A stretch of 42,875 nucleotides of DNA from Deltaproteobacteria bacterium (GTDB lineage: Bacteria; Desulfobacterota; Desulfuromonadia; Geobacterales; Pseudopelobacteraceae). Positions 8,989-17,631 of this stretch are shown piece after piece. The stretch is from positions 1 through 42,875 of the forward strand of contig JAFLLC010000090.1 of the NCBI GenBank assembly GCA_019162745.1, written 5' to 3'. A program made the position numbers and the translations under genes. Under the pieces are notes generated by a model, which was not told where the DNA came from, did no database searches, and saw nothing but the letters and a program-made list of their open reading frames with translations. Within the stretch, counting starts at the first letter, position 1, and the number at the start of each line of letters is the position of its first letter.

Positions 8989-9860
8989 CAGGGAATTGAT
9001 TCAGGAATATTGGTAAAGAGAATCGAGCCGTCGGAAAGGGTTTCACTCCGAAAGCGGTGTGCCCTACGGTTGCTGGCTACCAGCGTTGTTTTCGGCAGAG
9101 TCACGCCGCTGTCGGGAAGAAAGGCCATAGTTATATTTGACCCTGCCCGCCAAGCTTCAAAATGGAGATGCGGTCCGGTTGATCTTCCGGTAGAGCCGGA
9201 AAGAGCCAGGGTGCTTTCCGGCGTAACCTCCTGGCCCTCTGCTACCAGGATTCGGCTGTTGTGCGCGTACAGAGTAATGATCCCATTGTCATGTTCGACG
9301 ACTACAGTATTGCCATATCCTGAACGGCTTCCGCTGTAGACGACCACGCCGGGGGCAACCGGATTGACTACGGTTCCGCTGGGAATCGCTATGTCAATGC
9401 CGTTGTGCTGGCGCCAGGTCCCATCAATCGGATCGATTCTCATCCCTACCCGCGAGGTTATCGTACCGCCGACAGGAGGCAGCTGAGGTTTGAAACTGTT
9501 TTGTTCCGCTTCGTGAGGATTGAGAGAGGCAGCAACCGCTTTTTGGACAATTTCATCGAGCGAGATGTCATGGAATTTTTGCTTCTTTGATGATTTACGC
9601 TGTTTGGTGGTTTTAGCCGTGTGCTCTTTAATGACCACTGTGGCGCTCTTGTTGCTGGGAGCATCGGTAAATGTCTCAACTCCGTCAACAGTGACAAAAC
9701 GATAAATATCAGCTCCTGCAAAGGAGCTGACAAGGGTAAAAACAAAGGTTAAAGGCAGCGTGTATAAAAAGCGGAATCTGTTCCAAAACAGGCGTTGCGT
9801 TTTAGCAGGATTTGTCAATTGTGCTTGTTGTTCGGCACAATTTCTGATAGATAAATTCAT
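8988..9860 (-). CDS. Secreted LytM/M23 peptidase with DUF4124-like segments
   Basis: An envelope zinc endopeptidase, or a degenerate activator, of the M23 family that acts on peptidoglycan cross-links. An N-terminal hydrophobic segment (LYTLPLTFVFTLVSSFAGA) should export it. Next comes a DUF4124-like piece (IYRFVTVDGVETFTDAPS), then a basic linker rich in Lys/Thr, and then the M23 domain with HNGIDIAIPSG (HxxxD ligands), YAHNSRI and HLHFE. All metal-binding residues are present, which favours an active enzyme. A second DUF4124-like end (SDGSILFTNIPE) closes the protein. An in-frame ATG at 9878 lacks a ribosome site; the ATG at 9860 is chosen, though GGA before it is also weak. It is translationally coupled to the aldolase and divergent from the PilZ gene. 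Confidence 0.85.
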   Translation of the reverse strand: MNLSIRNCAEQQAQLTNPAKTQRLFWNRFRFLYTLPLTFVFTLVSSFAGADIYRFVTVDGVETFTDAPSNKSATVVIKEHTAKTTKQRKSSKKQKFHDISLDEIVQKAVAASLNPHEAEQNSFKPQLPPVGGTITSRVGMRIDPIDGTWRQHNGIDIAIPSGTVVNPVAPGVVVYSGSRSGYGNTVVVEHDNGIITLYAHNSRILVAEGQEVTPESTLALSGSTGRSTGPHLHFEAWRAGSNITMAFLPDSGVTLPKTTLVASNRRAHRFRSETLSDGSILFTNIPESIP

Positions 9861-9910
9861 TCGTCCACTGTATCTCATTTTAAAAAATAGTACAATTCAT
9901 CATCTTCGGG

Positions 9911-10633
9911 GTGCTGGTGGTTTCTCCATATTACGACAAAGCAGTGCGGGGAACCGAACGAGAAGATTTGCTGGTTATTCTTCAGTTTCTACAGGAGATG
10001 ATCGGCAAGACGTTTTCTTTTTTAAACTATTACAAAGAAATCCCCGTTTCATATGATGCAACCTTGCTGAGTGTCGAAAATGAGATGGCGGAGTTTGCCG
10101 TTCATGAGTATCAGGCCAAGGTTATTAATATAGAGAAAAAAACGCTCATTCATGCTCATGCACGGAGCTCGTTTCCGGAAGATATGATTGGTGAGGCCTT
10201 TTATATAAGCTCTGCCAAAAAGCGCGTCATTCTGTGCAATTTAGGTTATGCAAATATTCGTTCGGACATGAGGCGCTTTGTGCGGGTTCTGCTTGATAAT
10301 CCGGTTGAAGCGGAACTGATTTTTGAAGGAGATATTTTATCAGGCAATGTGAAGGATATTTCGCTCGGCGGCGCTGCAATCAGCACCATGTCTGCCGATC
10401 TCCTGGTCGCGGGCCTTGACATAAACATGTTTCTAAAGCTGCCTGAACTTGATGGTAACTCTATGCTTGAAGTGGGACTAAGTGCGACGATTATTAAAGT
10501 TATCGGGGTGAGCGCTCCATTTACCTGCATTATAGAATTTCATGCGGAAAAACATTCTCAACAGCAGATTTCCCACTATATCAACCAGCGCCAGGTTGAA
10601 ATAATCAAGGAGCTTAAGGATGTTAAGATCTGA
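9911..10633 (+). CDS. PilZ domain protein, predicted c-di-GMP receptor
   Basis: The PilZ domain lies at about residues 117-225. Both c-di-GMP motifs are visible: RxxxR (R117-R121 and R121-R125 within RSDMRRFVR) and D149-x-S-x-x-G154 in DISLGG. The first 110 residues form a separate N-terminal domain, probably of the YcgR/flagellar-brake type, with beta-rich text. The output is unknown, but such proteins adjust motility, pili or polysaccharide. The start is GTG at 9911 or at 9917; GGGG at 9907-9911 would serve the second. It shares a short divergent region with the M23 peptidase and is followed by an inverted repeat. Confidence 0.85.
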   Translation: MLVVSPYYDKAVRGTEREDLLVILQFLQEMIGKTFSFLNYYKEIPVSYDATLLSVENEMAEFAVHEYQAKVINIEKKTLIHAHARSSFPEDMIGEAFYISSAKKRVILCNLGYANIRSDMRRFVRVLLDNPVEAELIFEGDILSGNVKDISLGGAAISTMSADLLVAGLDINMFLKLPELDGNSMLEVGLSATIIKVIGVSAPFTCIIEFHAEKHSQQQISHYINQRQVEIIKELKDVKI

Positions 10634-10672
10634 TCATCATCCGCTCACAGTGCCCTTATTATGTGCAGATCT
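10626..10672. repeat. Inverted repeat at the end of the PilZ gene
   Basis: AGATCTG (10626-10632) is matched exactly by CAGATCT (10666-10672). Immediately inside the right arm, TGTG (10662-10665) can pair with CACA (10646-10649), leaving a bulge. The left arm overlaps the PilZ stop codon and a T/G-rich run follows. It could act as a weak terminator or RNA end-protecting stem; the T tract is interrupted, so termination is uncertain. Confidence 0.35.
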
Positions 10673-10771
10673 GTTTGTTTGTTGGGCATGTAGATGAGCA
10701 ACGACTGCGGCTGTAATTAGAGTATATTTCATAACTATTCGAATGTACGGTTATAATAATTAGATGACTAG

Positions 10772-10788
10772 TTGGCAAGGAGCTTGCT
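10772..10788 (+). promoter_or_regulatory. Sigma-54 (RpoN) promoter of glnB-glnA
   Basis: TTGGCAAGGAGCTTGCT has the invariant GG (10774-10775) and GC (10786-10787) separated by exactly ten bases, matching the -24/-12 consensus TTGGCAC-N5-TTGCT with a single change in the core. Transcription would begin near 10798, leaving a leader of about 80 bases before glnB. Sigma-54 control of P-II and glutamine synthetase under nitrogen limitation is established in many proteobacteria. No clear NtrC dimer site was found upstream. Confidence 0.85.
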
Positions 10789-10864
10789 TTTGAACCAAGG
10801 AAGAAGGGTAATTTTGCCAGTCTCGTGAAACCTGTTTTTCCTTGCTTTCATAAATCTCAAGTAA

Positions 10865-11218
<354 letters not shown>

Positions 11219-11247
11219 TAAAATACAAATCCCGAAAGGAGTAACAG

Positions 11248-12660
11248 ATGACACCGAAGCAGGTACTTGAGTTTGCTAAAGAGAATTGTGTAAAGATGGT
11301 TGATTACAAGTTTATGGATTTTATTGGCACCTGGCAGCATCTTTCAGTGCCAATAACCGAGTTTAATGAGGACACTTTTGAAGAGGGACAAGGTTTTGAC
11401 GGTTCTTCAATTCGTGGCTGGCAGCCTATCCACGCTTCTGACATGATCCTGCTGCCTGATCCCACCACAGCCAAGATAGACCCCTTTGTTAAGGTCCCGA
11501 CCATGTCGATTATTTGCGACATCTTCGACCCGATTACCAAGGAAGATTACACCAGAGATCCGCGTAACATAGCCAAAAAAGCTGAAATGTATCTGAAGTC
11601 AACCGGTATTGGTGATACCGCTTTCTTTGGCCCCGAAGCGGAATTCTTCATCTTTGACGATGTCCGTTTTTCTTCGACGGCAAATCAGTCATTCTTTGCC
11701 GTCGACTCCTCTGAAGGCGCCTGGAATAGCGGCCGCGAGGAATTCCCTAACCTCGGCTACAAACCGCGTCACAAAGAGGGATACTTTCCCTGTTCGCCGG
11801 TTGATTCTCAAAATGACCTGCGTAACGAAATGGTCGAAGTGCTTCAAAGTGTCGGTATTCGTGTAGAGTGCCAGCATCACGAAGTTGCCACCGGTGGCCA
11901 GGCCGAAATAGACATGCGCTTTTCCTCGCTGGTTGATATGGCTGACCAGTTACAGTGGTTCAAATATATCGTCAAGAACGTAGCCCACCGTAACGGTAAA
12001 ACGGCAACCTTTATGCCCAAGCCTCTCTACGGCGACAACGGCTCGGGTATGCATTGCCACCAATCGATATGGAAAGATGGACAGAACCTGTTCGCCGGTG
12101 ATAAATATGGCGGCCTTTCCCAGATGGCCCTCTGGTACATCGGTGGTATTATCAAGCATGCCAAGGCACTCTGTGCCATAACCAATCCGACTACCAACTC
12201 GTACAAACGGCTGGTGCCCGGTTTCGAGGCCCCGGTGAACATGGCGTACTCCAGCCGTAACCGCTCTGCTTCACTTCGTATTCCAATGATGTCTACAAAT
12301 CCGAAGGCCAAGCGTGTTGAATATCGTACTCCCGATCCATCGTGCAACGGCTACCTGGCGTTTGCCGCCATGCTGATGGCCGGCCTCGATGGTATTGAAA
12401 ACAAAATTGATCCGGGCCAGCCTCTGGACAAGGATATTTACGGTCTTTCTCCTGAAGAGTTAAAGGATATTCCGTCTGCACCGGGTACTCTTGAAGACGC
12501 ATTGAAATGCCTTAAGGAAGACCACGAGTTTCTTCTGAAGGGCGACGTATTTACCCCTGATGTTATCGAAAAATGGATTGAGTACAAAACCGAGGCAGAA
12601 GTAAATCCTGTCCGGATGCGTCCCGTGCCACTTGAGTTTGAACTGTACTACGATATTTAA
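11248..12660 (+). CDS. glnA: Type I glutamine synthetase
   Basis: Condenses glutamate and ammonia with ATP in a cytosolic dodecamer. Family blocks are present in order: FDGSSIRGW near residue 50, [11 protein letters not shown] near 127, the ATP-site region [20 protein letters not shown] near 255-275, and the glutamate-flap region [19 protein letters not shown] near 310. The adenylylation tyrosine is Y398 in [11 protein letters not shown], so this is a GSI-beta enzyme open to GlnE control. Length 470 aa is normal. AAAGGAG precedes the ATG by seven bases. It is co-transcribed with glnB and followed by a strong terminator. Confidence 0.98.
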   Translation: MTPKQVLEFAKENCVKMVDYKFMDFIGTWQHLSVPITEFNEDTFEEGQGFDGSSIRGWQPIHASDMILLPDPTTAKIDPFVKVPTMSIICDIFDPITKEDYTRDPRNIAKKAEMYLKSTGIGDTAFFGPEAEFFIFDDVRFSSTANQSFFAVDSSEGAWNSGREEFPNLGYKPRHKEGYFPCSPVDSQNDLRNEMVEVLQSVGIRVECQHHEVATGGQAEIDMRFSSLVDMADQLQWFKYIVKNVAHRNGKTATFMPKPLYGDNGSGMHCHQSIWKDGQNLFAGDKYGGLSQMALWYIGGIIKHAKALCAITNPTTNSYKRLVPGFEAPVNMAYSSRNRSASLRIPMMSTNPKAKRVEYRTPDPSCNGYLAFAAMLMAGLDGIENKIDPGQPLDKDIYGLSPEELKDIPSAPGTLEDALKCLKEDHEFLLKGDVFTPDVIEKWIEYKTEAEVNPVRMRPVPLEFELYYDI

Positions 12661-12687
12661 TTAATACCTAAGCGGTATAAAACCATG

Positions 12688-12714
12688 AAAGGCGGGAGCG
12701 ATCCCGTCTTTTTT
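12688..12714 (+). terminator. Intrinsic terminator after glnA
   Basis: GGCGGGA (12691-12697) pairs with TCCCGTC (12702-12708) around the stable GNRA tetraloop GCGA, with one G-U pair. It is flanked by AAA on the left and a run of six T on the right. It sits 30 bases after the glnA stop and should end the glnB-glnA transcript. Confidence 0.88.
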
Positions 12715-12884
12715 GCGTCTGCAGTCCGAAAATAGTGATAACTTCTGTTTTTCTCTGATTGGTGGGGGATGCGATTACTGATACTGATTAAATCGCTGGA
12801 AGTTATGGAAAAAGAGACGTCCTGAATGTAGTATGGGGGTATCTTGATCAAGCAGGGGAAATCATAATTAAAACCGGATTAGCC

Positions 12885-13298
12885 ATGCGAAAATGTGAAG
12901 AGTCACCACCTGGCCAGCTTCTGCTGGCCATCCGACAATTTAATAGCCGTGATTGGTACAATTGCCATGAAACCATTGAAGAATTATGGCTTGGTGAAGT
13001 GGGGGAGGTGCGAAACCTCCTTCAGGGGATTCTGCAGATTGCTGTTGCCCTGCATCACTGGCGTAACGGCAACCATGGTGGCGCAGTCAGTCTCCTTGAA
13101 AGCGGGGTCAACTACTTGAGTCGGGTTTCTGATGCCTGTCTTTGGGTCGATGTGGCAGCTCTTATTACCGATTCCGATAAAGTGAGAAATGCTCTGGAGC
13201 AGCTTGGCAAAGAGAATATGGATTCGCTTGATCAAACGCTCATACCACTGATTAAGACAATTTCTGTAGACCGGGCGTTTAGTTGTGAAAAACTCTGA
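12885..13298 (+). CDS. DUF309 family protein
   Basis: A 137-aa helical protein matching DUF309. The hallmark FNSRDWYNCHETIEELW near residues 19-35 carries the conserved HExxE-like CHETIEE. It is followed by RNLLQGILQIAVALHHWRNG, with the conserved Q and H, and by GAVSLLESGVNYL. DUF309 proteins have no established reaction; the conserved His/Glu could bind a metal, which is inference. The ribosome site is poor. The gene follows a 224-base gap holding the glnA terminator and an unassigned hairpin, and it is followed in the same frame by a small ORF. Confidence 0.8.
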   Translation: MRKCEESPPGQLLLAIRQFNSRDWYNCHETIEELWLGEVGEVRNLLQGILQIAVALHHWRNGNHGGAVSLLESGVNYLSRVSDACLWVDVAALITDSDKVRNALEQLGKENMDSLDQTLIPLIKTISVDRAFSCEKL

Positions 13299-13319
13299 AC
13301 AGCGGAAAGGAGCCACGCA

Positions 13320-13451
13320 ATTAAGATTCTTCCCTGTGACGTCTGCCACAAGACCGAGTGTGGAATCAACCGCGTTGGCTGGTTCCAATTGAGCACCAAT
13401 GGTGTGATCGATCCCGCCTTTTCTGCATTTCATGGCTTGCCTTGTAATTGA
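13320..13451 (+). CDS. Probable small cysteine-containing protein (43 aa), ATT start
   Basis: An open frame of 43 codons runs from ATT at 13320 to TGA at 13449-13451. AAAGGAG (13306-13312) lies exactly seven bases before the ATT, a spacing that is otherwise typical here. The peptide reads ILPCDVCHKTECGINRVGW after the first two residues and ends in GLPCN. It has a CxxC and further cysteines, and ordinary codon choice with mixed third positions. No ATG, GTG or TTG could give the whole frame. It lies in the same frame as the DUF309 gene just upstream, so read-through of that stop is an alternative. I do not recognise the product; a metal-binding knot is possible. It could also be a remnant. Confidence 0.45.
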   Translation: MKILPCDVCHKTECGINRVGWFQLSTNGVIDPAFSAFHGLPCN

Positions 13452-13509
13452 CTTTGCCGGTCCGCTCTGTTAGAAGAGGTGCAGATTTATTAAGCTCAAA
13501 GGACTATAG

Positions 13510-14190
13510 ATGGAAAATTTTTTTCTCAAACTTTCAGTGATGCTTGTGCCCGGTATGCTTGCAGTTGTTTGTCATGAGGTTTCCCATGGTTATGTCGCCT
13601 GGCGTTTCGGCGATCCGACAGCCAAGATGATGGGGCGTCTGACACTTAATCCCATTAAGCATATCGATATTATAGGTACGCTGATGATTTTCTTTATCGG
13701 TATAGGGTGGGCCAAACCGGTGCCGGTGGTGTTTGAAAATCTTCGTAATCCCAAGCGTGATATGATCTGGGTGGCCGCAGCAGGCCCGATTACCAACATC
13801 TTGCTTGCAACCGTTTCGGCGATACTGCTCCGTGGCCTGATGTTTTATGGCAATACGGCCTCACCAGGTTCGCCGCTTGCCATGCTGGTGGAGCCGCTGG
13901 TTATGATGCTTGCTTTTTCGGTCTATATAAATCTTCTCCTGGCGATCTTTAACATGATACCGGTGCCGCCTCTTGATGGCGGCCGTGTCTTGGCTGGGTT
14001 GCTTCCCTCCAGACAGGCGGCTGTTTTGTCTCGCATTGAACCGTACGGGATGATTCTTATTATTGTGCTGGTGTTTTTTACCAACATGTTTTCGTACATT
14101 ATTTCGCCGGTTCTCGGAATCGGTGTTCGGTTGCTGGCCGGTCCGCAGAGCGGGGTAGTCCTCGGCGTTACCAGGCTGATGATGCATTGA
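13510..14190 (+). CDS. Site-2 protease (M50) family intramembrane metalloprotease
   Basis: A polytopic membrane protease of the short, Rv/YwhC-like M50 group. The zinc site is HEVSH near residue 22-26 in the first helix, and the third ligand is in NMIPVPPLDGGRVLAGLLP near 153-171 (the NPxPxLDG-type motif). The NPIKHIDIIGTL and GWAKPVPV loop motifs typical of this subgroup lie between them. Four or five hydrophobic segments are visible in 226 aa. There is no PDZ domain, unlike RseP. Substrates are unknown. AAAGGA precedes the ATG by about six bases, and it is 28 bases upstream of the aminopeptidase gene. Confidence 0.9.
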   Translation: MENFFLKLSVMLVPGMLAVVCHEVSHGYVAWRFGDPTAKMMGRLTLNPIKHIDIIGTLMIFFIGIGWAKPVPVVFENLRNPKRDMIWVAAAGPITNILLATVSAILLRGLMFYGNTASPGSPLAMLVEPLVMMLAFSVYINLLLAIFNMIPVPPLDGGRVLAGLLPSRQAAVLSRIEPYGMILIIVLVFFTNMFSYIISPVLGIGVRLLAGPQSGVVLGVTRLMMH

Positions 14191-14218
14191 ATTTTACACT
14201 TATACTTGGAGTGTGGTG

Positions 14219-15319
14219 ATGAACGATCCCAGAATCAGGCAGCTTGCAGAGATACTTGTTGATTACTCGACCCGGGTAAAAAAGGGAGATGTCGTACTTA
14301 TCAACGCTGCCGGTCTGGAGGCTCAGCCACTGGTGAAAGAGTTGTATGCACTCTGCCTCATGCGCGGTGCAAAGTACGTGGAATACAATTTTTCAGTGCC
14401 GGAAATTGATCGCTTTTTCTACAACAGTGCCAATAAACTGCAGCTTGATTACTTCCCGCAGCATAAGCTTGATTTCTATAAAACCGTAACAGTCTATATC
14501 GGTATTTCCGCCGCTAACAATTCGATGGTCATGGCTAATGCCCGCCAGGATGCTGTGGTTGCATATTCAAAACTGACCAGGCCACTGATCGATCAGCGTG
14601 TTAAACACACCCGCTGGTGTGTGACCCGCTATCCGACCCACGCCTCAGCCCAGGAAGCCCGAATGAGCCTGGATGAATATGAGGATTACCTCTTTTCCGC
14701 CTGCTGTATTGACTGGAAAGCTGAGTCAAAGAAACAGGAAAAGCTTAAAAAACTGATGGACCGAACCAGAAAGGTCAGAATTGCAGCACCCGATACTGAT
14801 ATCCATTTCAGTATTGACGGCCTGCCCGGCATCAAATGTGATGGTCGTCTCAATATGCCGGATGGTGAGGTATTTACCGCCCCGGTTAAAAAATCTGTCC
14901 AAGGGCATATCTGCTATAACTGTCCGAGTATTTATCAAGGCAAGGAATATAACGGTGTCCGTTTCGAGTTTGTTGACGGTAAAATAGTCAAGGCGACGGC
15001 TGAAGGGGATATGACCAAGCCCCTCAACAAAATTCTGGATGCAGATGAAGGTGCCCGCTACATTGGAGAGTTTGCGATCGGTGTCAATCCCGGGATCCGC
15101 CAGCCGATGCGCAATATTCTTTTTGATGAAAAGATTTTCGGTTCAATTCATCTCACCCCCGGACAGGCGTACGACGAGTGTGATAACGGCAACCGTTCCT
15201 CCGTGCATTGGGATCTGGTGCGGATTCTTGCCGATGGAGAGATCTGGTTTGACGATATATTGATCCAGAAAAATGGCCGTTTTGTCCATAAAGAGTTGCT
15301 TGAACTTAATCCTGCCTGA
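14219..15319 (+). CDS. M29 family (thermophilic-type) aminopeptidase
   Basis: A cytosolic metallo-aminopeptidase of the AmpS/AmpT/PepS family that releases N-terminal amino acids. The opening RIRQLAEILVDYSTRVKKGD is the family start. The metal ligands sit in expected blocks: NMPDGEVFTAPV, GEFAIGVNPG, SIHLTPGQAY, SSVHWDLV and the final IWFDDILI. Length 366 aa is close to the usual 370-410. GTG codons at 14213 and 14216 are in frame, but TTGGAG (14206-14211) fits the ATG at 14219 with seven bases. It follows the site-2 protease gene closely, so the two may be one transcript. Confidence 0.9.
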   Translation: MNDPRIRQLAEILVDYSTRVKKGDVVLINAAGLEAQPLVKELYALCLMRGAKYVEYNFSVPEIDRFFYNSANKLQLDYFPQHKLDFYKTVTVYIGISAANNSMVMANARQDAVVAYSKLTRPLIDQRVKHTRWCVTRYPTHASAQEARMSLDEYEDYLFSACCIDWKAESKKQEKLKKLMDRTRKVRIAAPDTDIHFSIDGLPGIKCDGRLNMPDGEVFTAPVKKSVQGHICYNCPSIYQGKEYNGVRFEFVDGKIVKATAEGDMTKPLNKILDADEGARYIGEFAIGVNPGIRQPMRNILFDEKIFGSIHLTPGQAYDECDNGNRSSVHWDLVRILADGEIWFDDILIQKNGRFVHKELLELNPA

Positions 15320-15336
15320 GAGAGACCGCTAACCTT

Positions 15337-15834
15337 ATGCCGCAGAGCCCTGAAATTGAATTTGAGCATGACGACTTCGACTTTGATACTATTGACGAGG
15401 AGTTGCTGGTTGATGAGCGTTGCCAGCAGATCCTGAAACAGTTCTACCTCTCCCTCCAGCAGCAGGGAATGCCGGCTGCAGAGGCTTCCGAACTGGCGTT
15501 CAGCGCTGATCTTTATCTGCGTGATTATCTGATTGATTTTGGCCGCCAAAATATTGCCCGTCCCCAGCCGGGAATAGTCACTATTTTTGCCGCTTCCTGG
15601 TTCATCACGCATACGCTTGATCCCGAACTGGCAATGCTGGAGCGCCATTTGACGGCAATCACCGCGCTGTACCGATATCTGCATCGCAAGCATCTGATTT
15701 CTGTCGCAGAGCTCTCTTTTCTGATAAAAGAGGCGGGCCAGCTTGAATTTTACCGCCAGCGGATAGATTCTTTTCTTGATCTTACGGGCGAAGGCTTTGC
15801 TGCGTGGGACGCTCAATGCCCGGCTGTGCTGTGA
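15337..15834 (+). CDS. Hypothetical protein, acidic N-terminus
   Basis: I do not recognise a named family. The 165-aa protein begins with a strongly acidic stretch (EFEHDDFDFDTIDEELLVDE) and continues as an all-helical domain. That domain contains LYLRDYLIDFGRQNIARPQP and ITALYRYLHRKHLISVAELS, the latter resembling a helix-turn-helix-like or cap segment. It lacks a signal peptide and membrane segments. It lies between the M29 aminopeptidase (17 bases upstream) and the DUF815 ATPase (28 bases downstream), and a partner or regulator of that ATPase is a reasonable guess only. The ribosome site is weak (GAGAGA). Confidence 0.7.
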   Translation: MPQSPEIEFEHDDFDFDTIDEELLVDERCQQILKQFYLSLQQQGMPAAEASELAFSADLYLRDYLIDFGRQNIARPQPGIVTIFAASWFITHTLDPELAMLERHLTAITALYRYLHRKHLISVAELSFLIKEAGQLEFYRQRIDSFLDLTGEGFAAWDAQCPAVL

Positions 15835-15862
15835 TGACGAGCAAAAAAGGACCATGTTGCAC

Positions 15863-16726
15863 ATGAATAACTACACCGATAAACTTGATACACTGCTGGA
15901 TAAAATTACCACCTTGGTCGATCGTCTGGCGCCTGCCCCGGAGTTGCCAATTGACTTCAGCGCTAATCTTGCTTTTCGCTGGGAGCGGGTAGGGGAGGCA
16001 GGCCGGTTGGTTGCGGTGACGCATCCGCATCTGTTTGATCTGAACGAGCTTATCGGCATTGATGATGTCCGGGATGAGGTGCTCCGCAACACACGGCAGT
16101 TTGTCGCACATCTTCCGGCAAATAATGTCCTGCTCTGGGGAGAACGCGGCTGTGGTAAATCTTCGCTGGTAAAAGGTCTCCTGAAGCATTTTGCTCCAGA
16201 TGGGCTCCGGATTGTGGAGCTGAAACGCTGGGATATCATGTCGCTGCCCCAGATTATCGGACAGCTGCGAGATATCCCCTTTTGTTTCATCCTTTTCTGT
16301 GATGATCTCTCCTTTGATGAAGGGGAGGGTGACTTCAGAGCGTTAAAGACGCTGCTTGATGGCGATATTGAAGAGCGTCCCGCGAATATTCTTATTTATG
16401 CAACTTCCAATCGCCGCCACCTGATGCCGGAACGGATGTCGCAAAACAGCTCTGATTCTGAAATACATCCTGAAGAGGCGGTCGGTGAAAAGTTGGCTCT
16501 GTCTGACCGTTTCGGCCTTTCTCTCGGCTTTTATGAATTTGATCAAGAAGAGTATCTGTCCATTATTCGCGGTTATGCCGTTTCGAGAAGGCTTCCTGTC
16601 TCTGACGAAGAGCTGTGCGACAAGGCCCTTAAATGGGCCAGGATGACTGCCCGCAGGAGCGGTCGTTCCGCCCGGCAGTTTATAGATGACCTGGAAGGAC
16701 GCCTGCTGCTGGAGCGTCACGAGTAA
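15863..16726 (+). CDS. DUF815 family AAA+ ATPase
   Basis: A 287-aa ATPase with Walker A GERGCGKSSLVK near residues 93-104, Walker B FILFCDDLSFDE near 148-160, and a sensor-1-type IYATSNRRHLMPERM. A C-terminal lid ends in RRSGRSARQFIDDL. The ANNVLLWGERGCGKSSLVKG region and the YATSNRRHL motif are characteristic of DUF815. Its cellular role is not established. Longer in-frame starts reach back to 15776 inside the previous gene, but AAGGA (15848-15851) and the family start favour ATG at 15863; ATG 15854 is too close to that site. Probably co-transcribed with the hypothetical gene before it. Confidence 0.85.
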   Translation: MNNYTDKLDTLLDKITTLVDRLAPAPELPIDFSANLAFRWERVGEAGRLVAVTHPHLFDLNELIGIDDVRDEVLRNTRQFVAHLPANNVLLWGERGCGKSSLVKGLLKHFAPDGLRIVELKRWDIMSLPQIIGQLRDIPFCFILFCDDLSFDEGEGDFRALKTLLDGDIEERPANILIYATSNRRHLMPERMSQNSSDSEIHPEEAVGEKLALSDRFGLSLGFYEFDQEEYLSIIRGYAVSRRLPVSDEELCDKALKWARMTARRSGRSARQFIDDLEGRLLLERHE

Positions 16727-16756
16727 GAACCTGAATTTGTGTTAAGGAGATCTGTC

Positions 16757-17602
16757 ATGGCATCAGCATCTATTCCGGAAACCGTAAGAAGGTTACTTGC
16801 TTCGCAGCCGATTGAGCTGCCGATCTTTCACCCTGTCGCGCTAAAGCTGCAGCGAATGCTTTCAAACTACGATTTTACCGTTGATGAGGTTTCACAGGTT
16901 GCAAATGAGGACATGTCTCTTGCCAGCCAGATGCTGAAAATTGCCAACTCTCCGATGTATATGGGGCGCACCAAGGTCGCTACGATCAAAGAAGCGGTCA
17001 TCCGTCTCGGAGCACAGCAGGTCATAAATCTGGTGATTGCGGCTTCTCAGGCGTCGGCCCACTCATCGAACAATCCGGCGCTTGATCACTATATGAAAGA
17101 ACTGTGGCTGCACAGCCACAGCAGTGCTCTCGGGGCCCGCTGGTTGGCCCATTCCTGCGGTATGCGGGGTGTGGCTGATGAAACCTATCTGGCCGCACTT
17201 CTGCATGATGTCGGCAAGCTCTATCTGCTCAAATCAATTGAGAAACTGGTCGCAGCAGGGGTGATAAATTCGCTTTTCGATGATGAGCTGATTCTGGAAA
17301 TCTTCGAAGTGATGCATGTCGAACAGGGATATCGCTTGATGCAGCATTGGAATTTCCCGGCGATGTACTGTGACGTGATTCGTGATCACCACGCCGAAGA
17401 ATGGGACACAGTCAACAAAATGCTGGCGATCGTACGGTTTGTCAATATGGCCTGCCACCGGATCGGGGTTGGTTTGAAACATGAGCCGGATCTTGATTTG
17501 ATAAACACGAAGGAAGCAGAGGTCCTGGATATAACCGACACCCAGATTGTCGAGCTTGAGGCGTTGCTGGAAGAATCCCGGGATGCTTCCCTTGAGGGGT
17601 GA
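16757..17602 (+). CDS. HDOD domain protein
   Basis: A signal-transduction protein with an HDOD domain filling most of its 281 residues. Visible markers are LPIFHPVALKLQRML, QVANEDMSLASQMLKIANSP, TIKEAVIRLGAQQVINLVIA and the HD-like LLHDVGKLYLL. A DHHAEEW follows, so unusually for HDOD several HD-phosphohydrolase-type residues are retained. No response-regulator or GGDEF domain is attached. HDOD proteins often act downstream of two-component or c-di-GMP signalling, but direct outputs are mostly unknown. AAGGAGA (16744-16750) lies six bases before ATG 16757; an in-frame ATG at 16739 has no such site. Confidence 0.88.
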   Translation: MASASIPETVRRLLASQPIELPIFHPVALKLQRMLSNYDFTVDEVSQVANEDMSLASQMLKIANSPMYMGRTKVATIKEAVIRLGAQQVINLVIAASQASAHSSNNPALDHYMKELWLHSHSSALGARWLAHSCGMRGVADETYLAALLHDVGKLYLLKSIEKLVAAGVINSLFDDELILEIFEVMHVEQGYRLMQHWNFPAMYCDVIRDHHAEEWDTVNKMLAIVRFVNMACHRIGVGLKHEPDLDLINTKEAEVLDITDTQIVELEALLEESRDASLEG

Positions 17603-17631
17603 CGAACACAAAAATTGAGGGGATATAGAAA

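Noticed and set aside
10640-10672. NtrC-type binding site upstream of glnB
   Set aside because: The GTGC motifs there are in the same orientation, not the inverted GCAC...GTGC required for an NtrC dimer.
12771-12796. Hairpin GCGATT...AATCGC between glnA and the DUF309 gene
   Set aside because: A six-pair stem with a 14-base loop and no T tract; too weak to call a riboswitch or terminator.
15148-15864. Minus-strand open frame of 238 codons
   Set aside because: It overlaps the M29 aminopeptidase end, the hypothetical protein and the start of the DUF815 gene, all with better support, and has no family resemblance.
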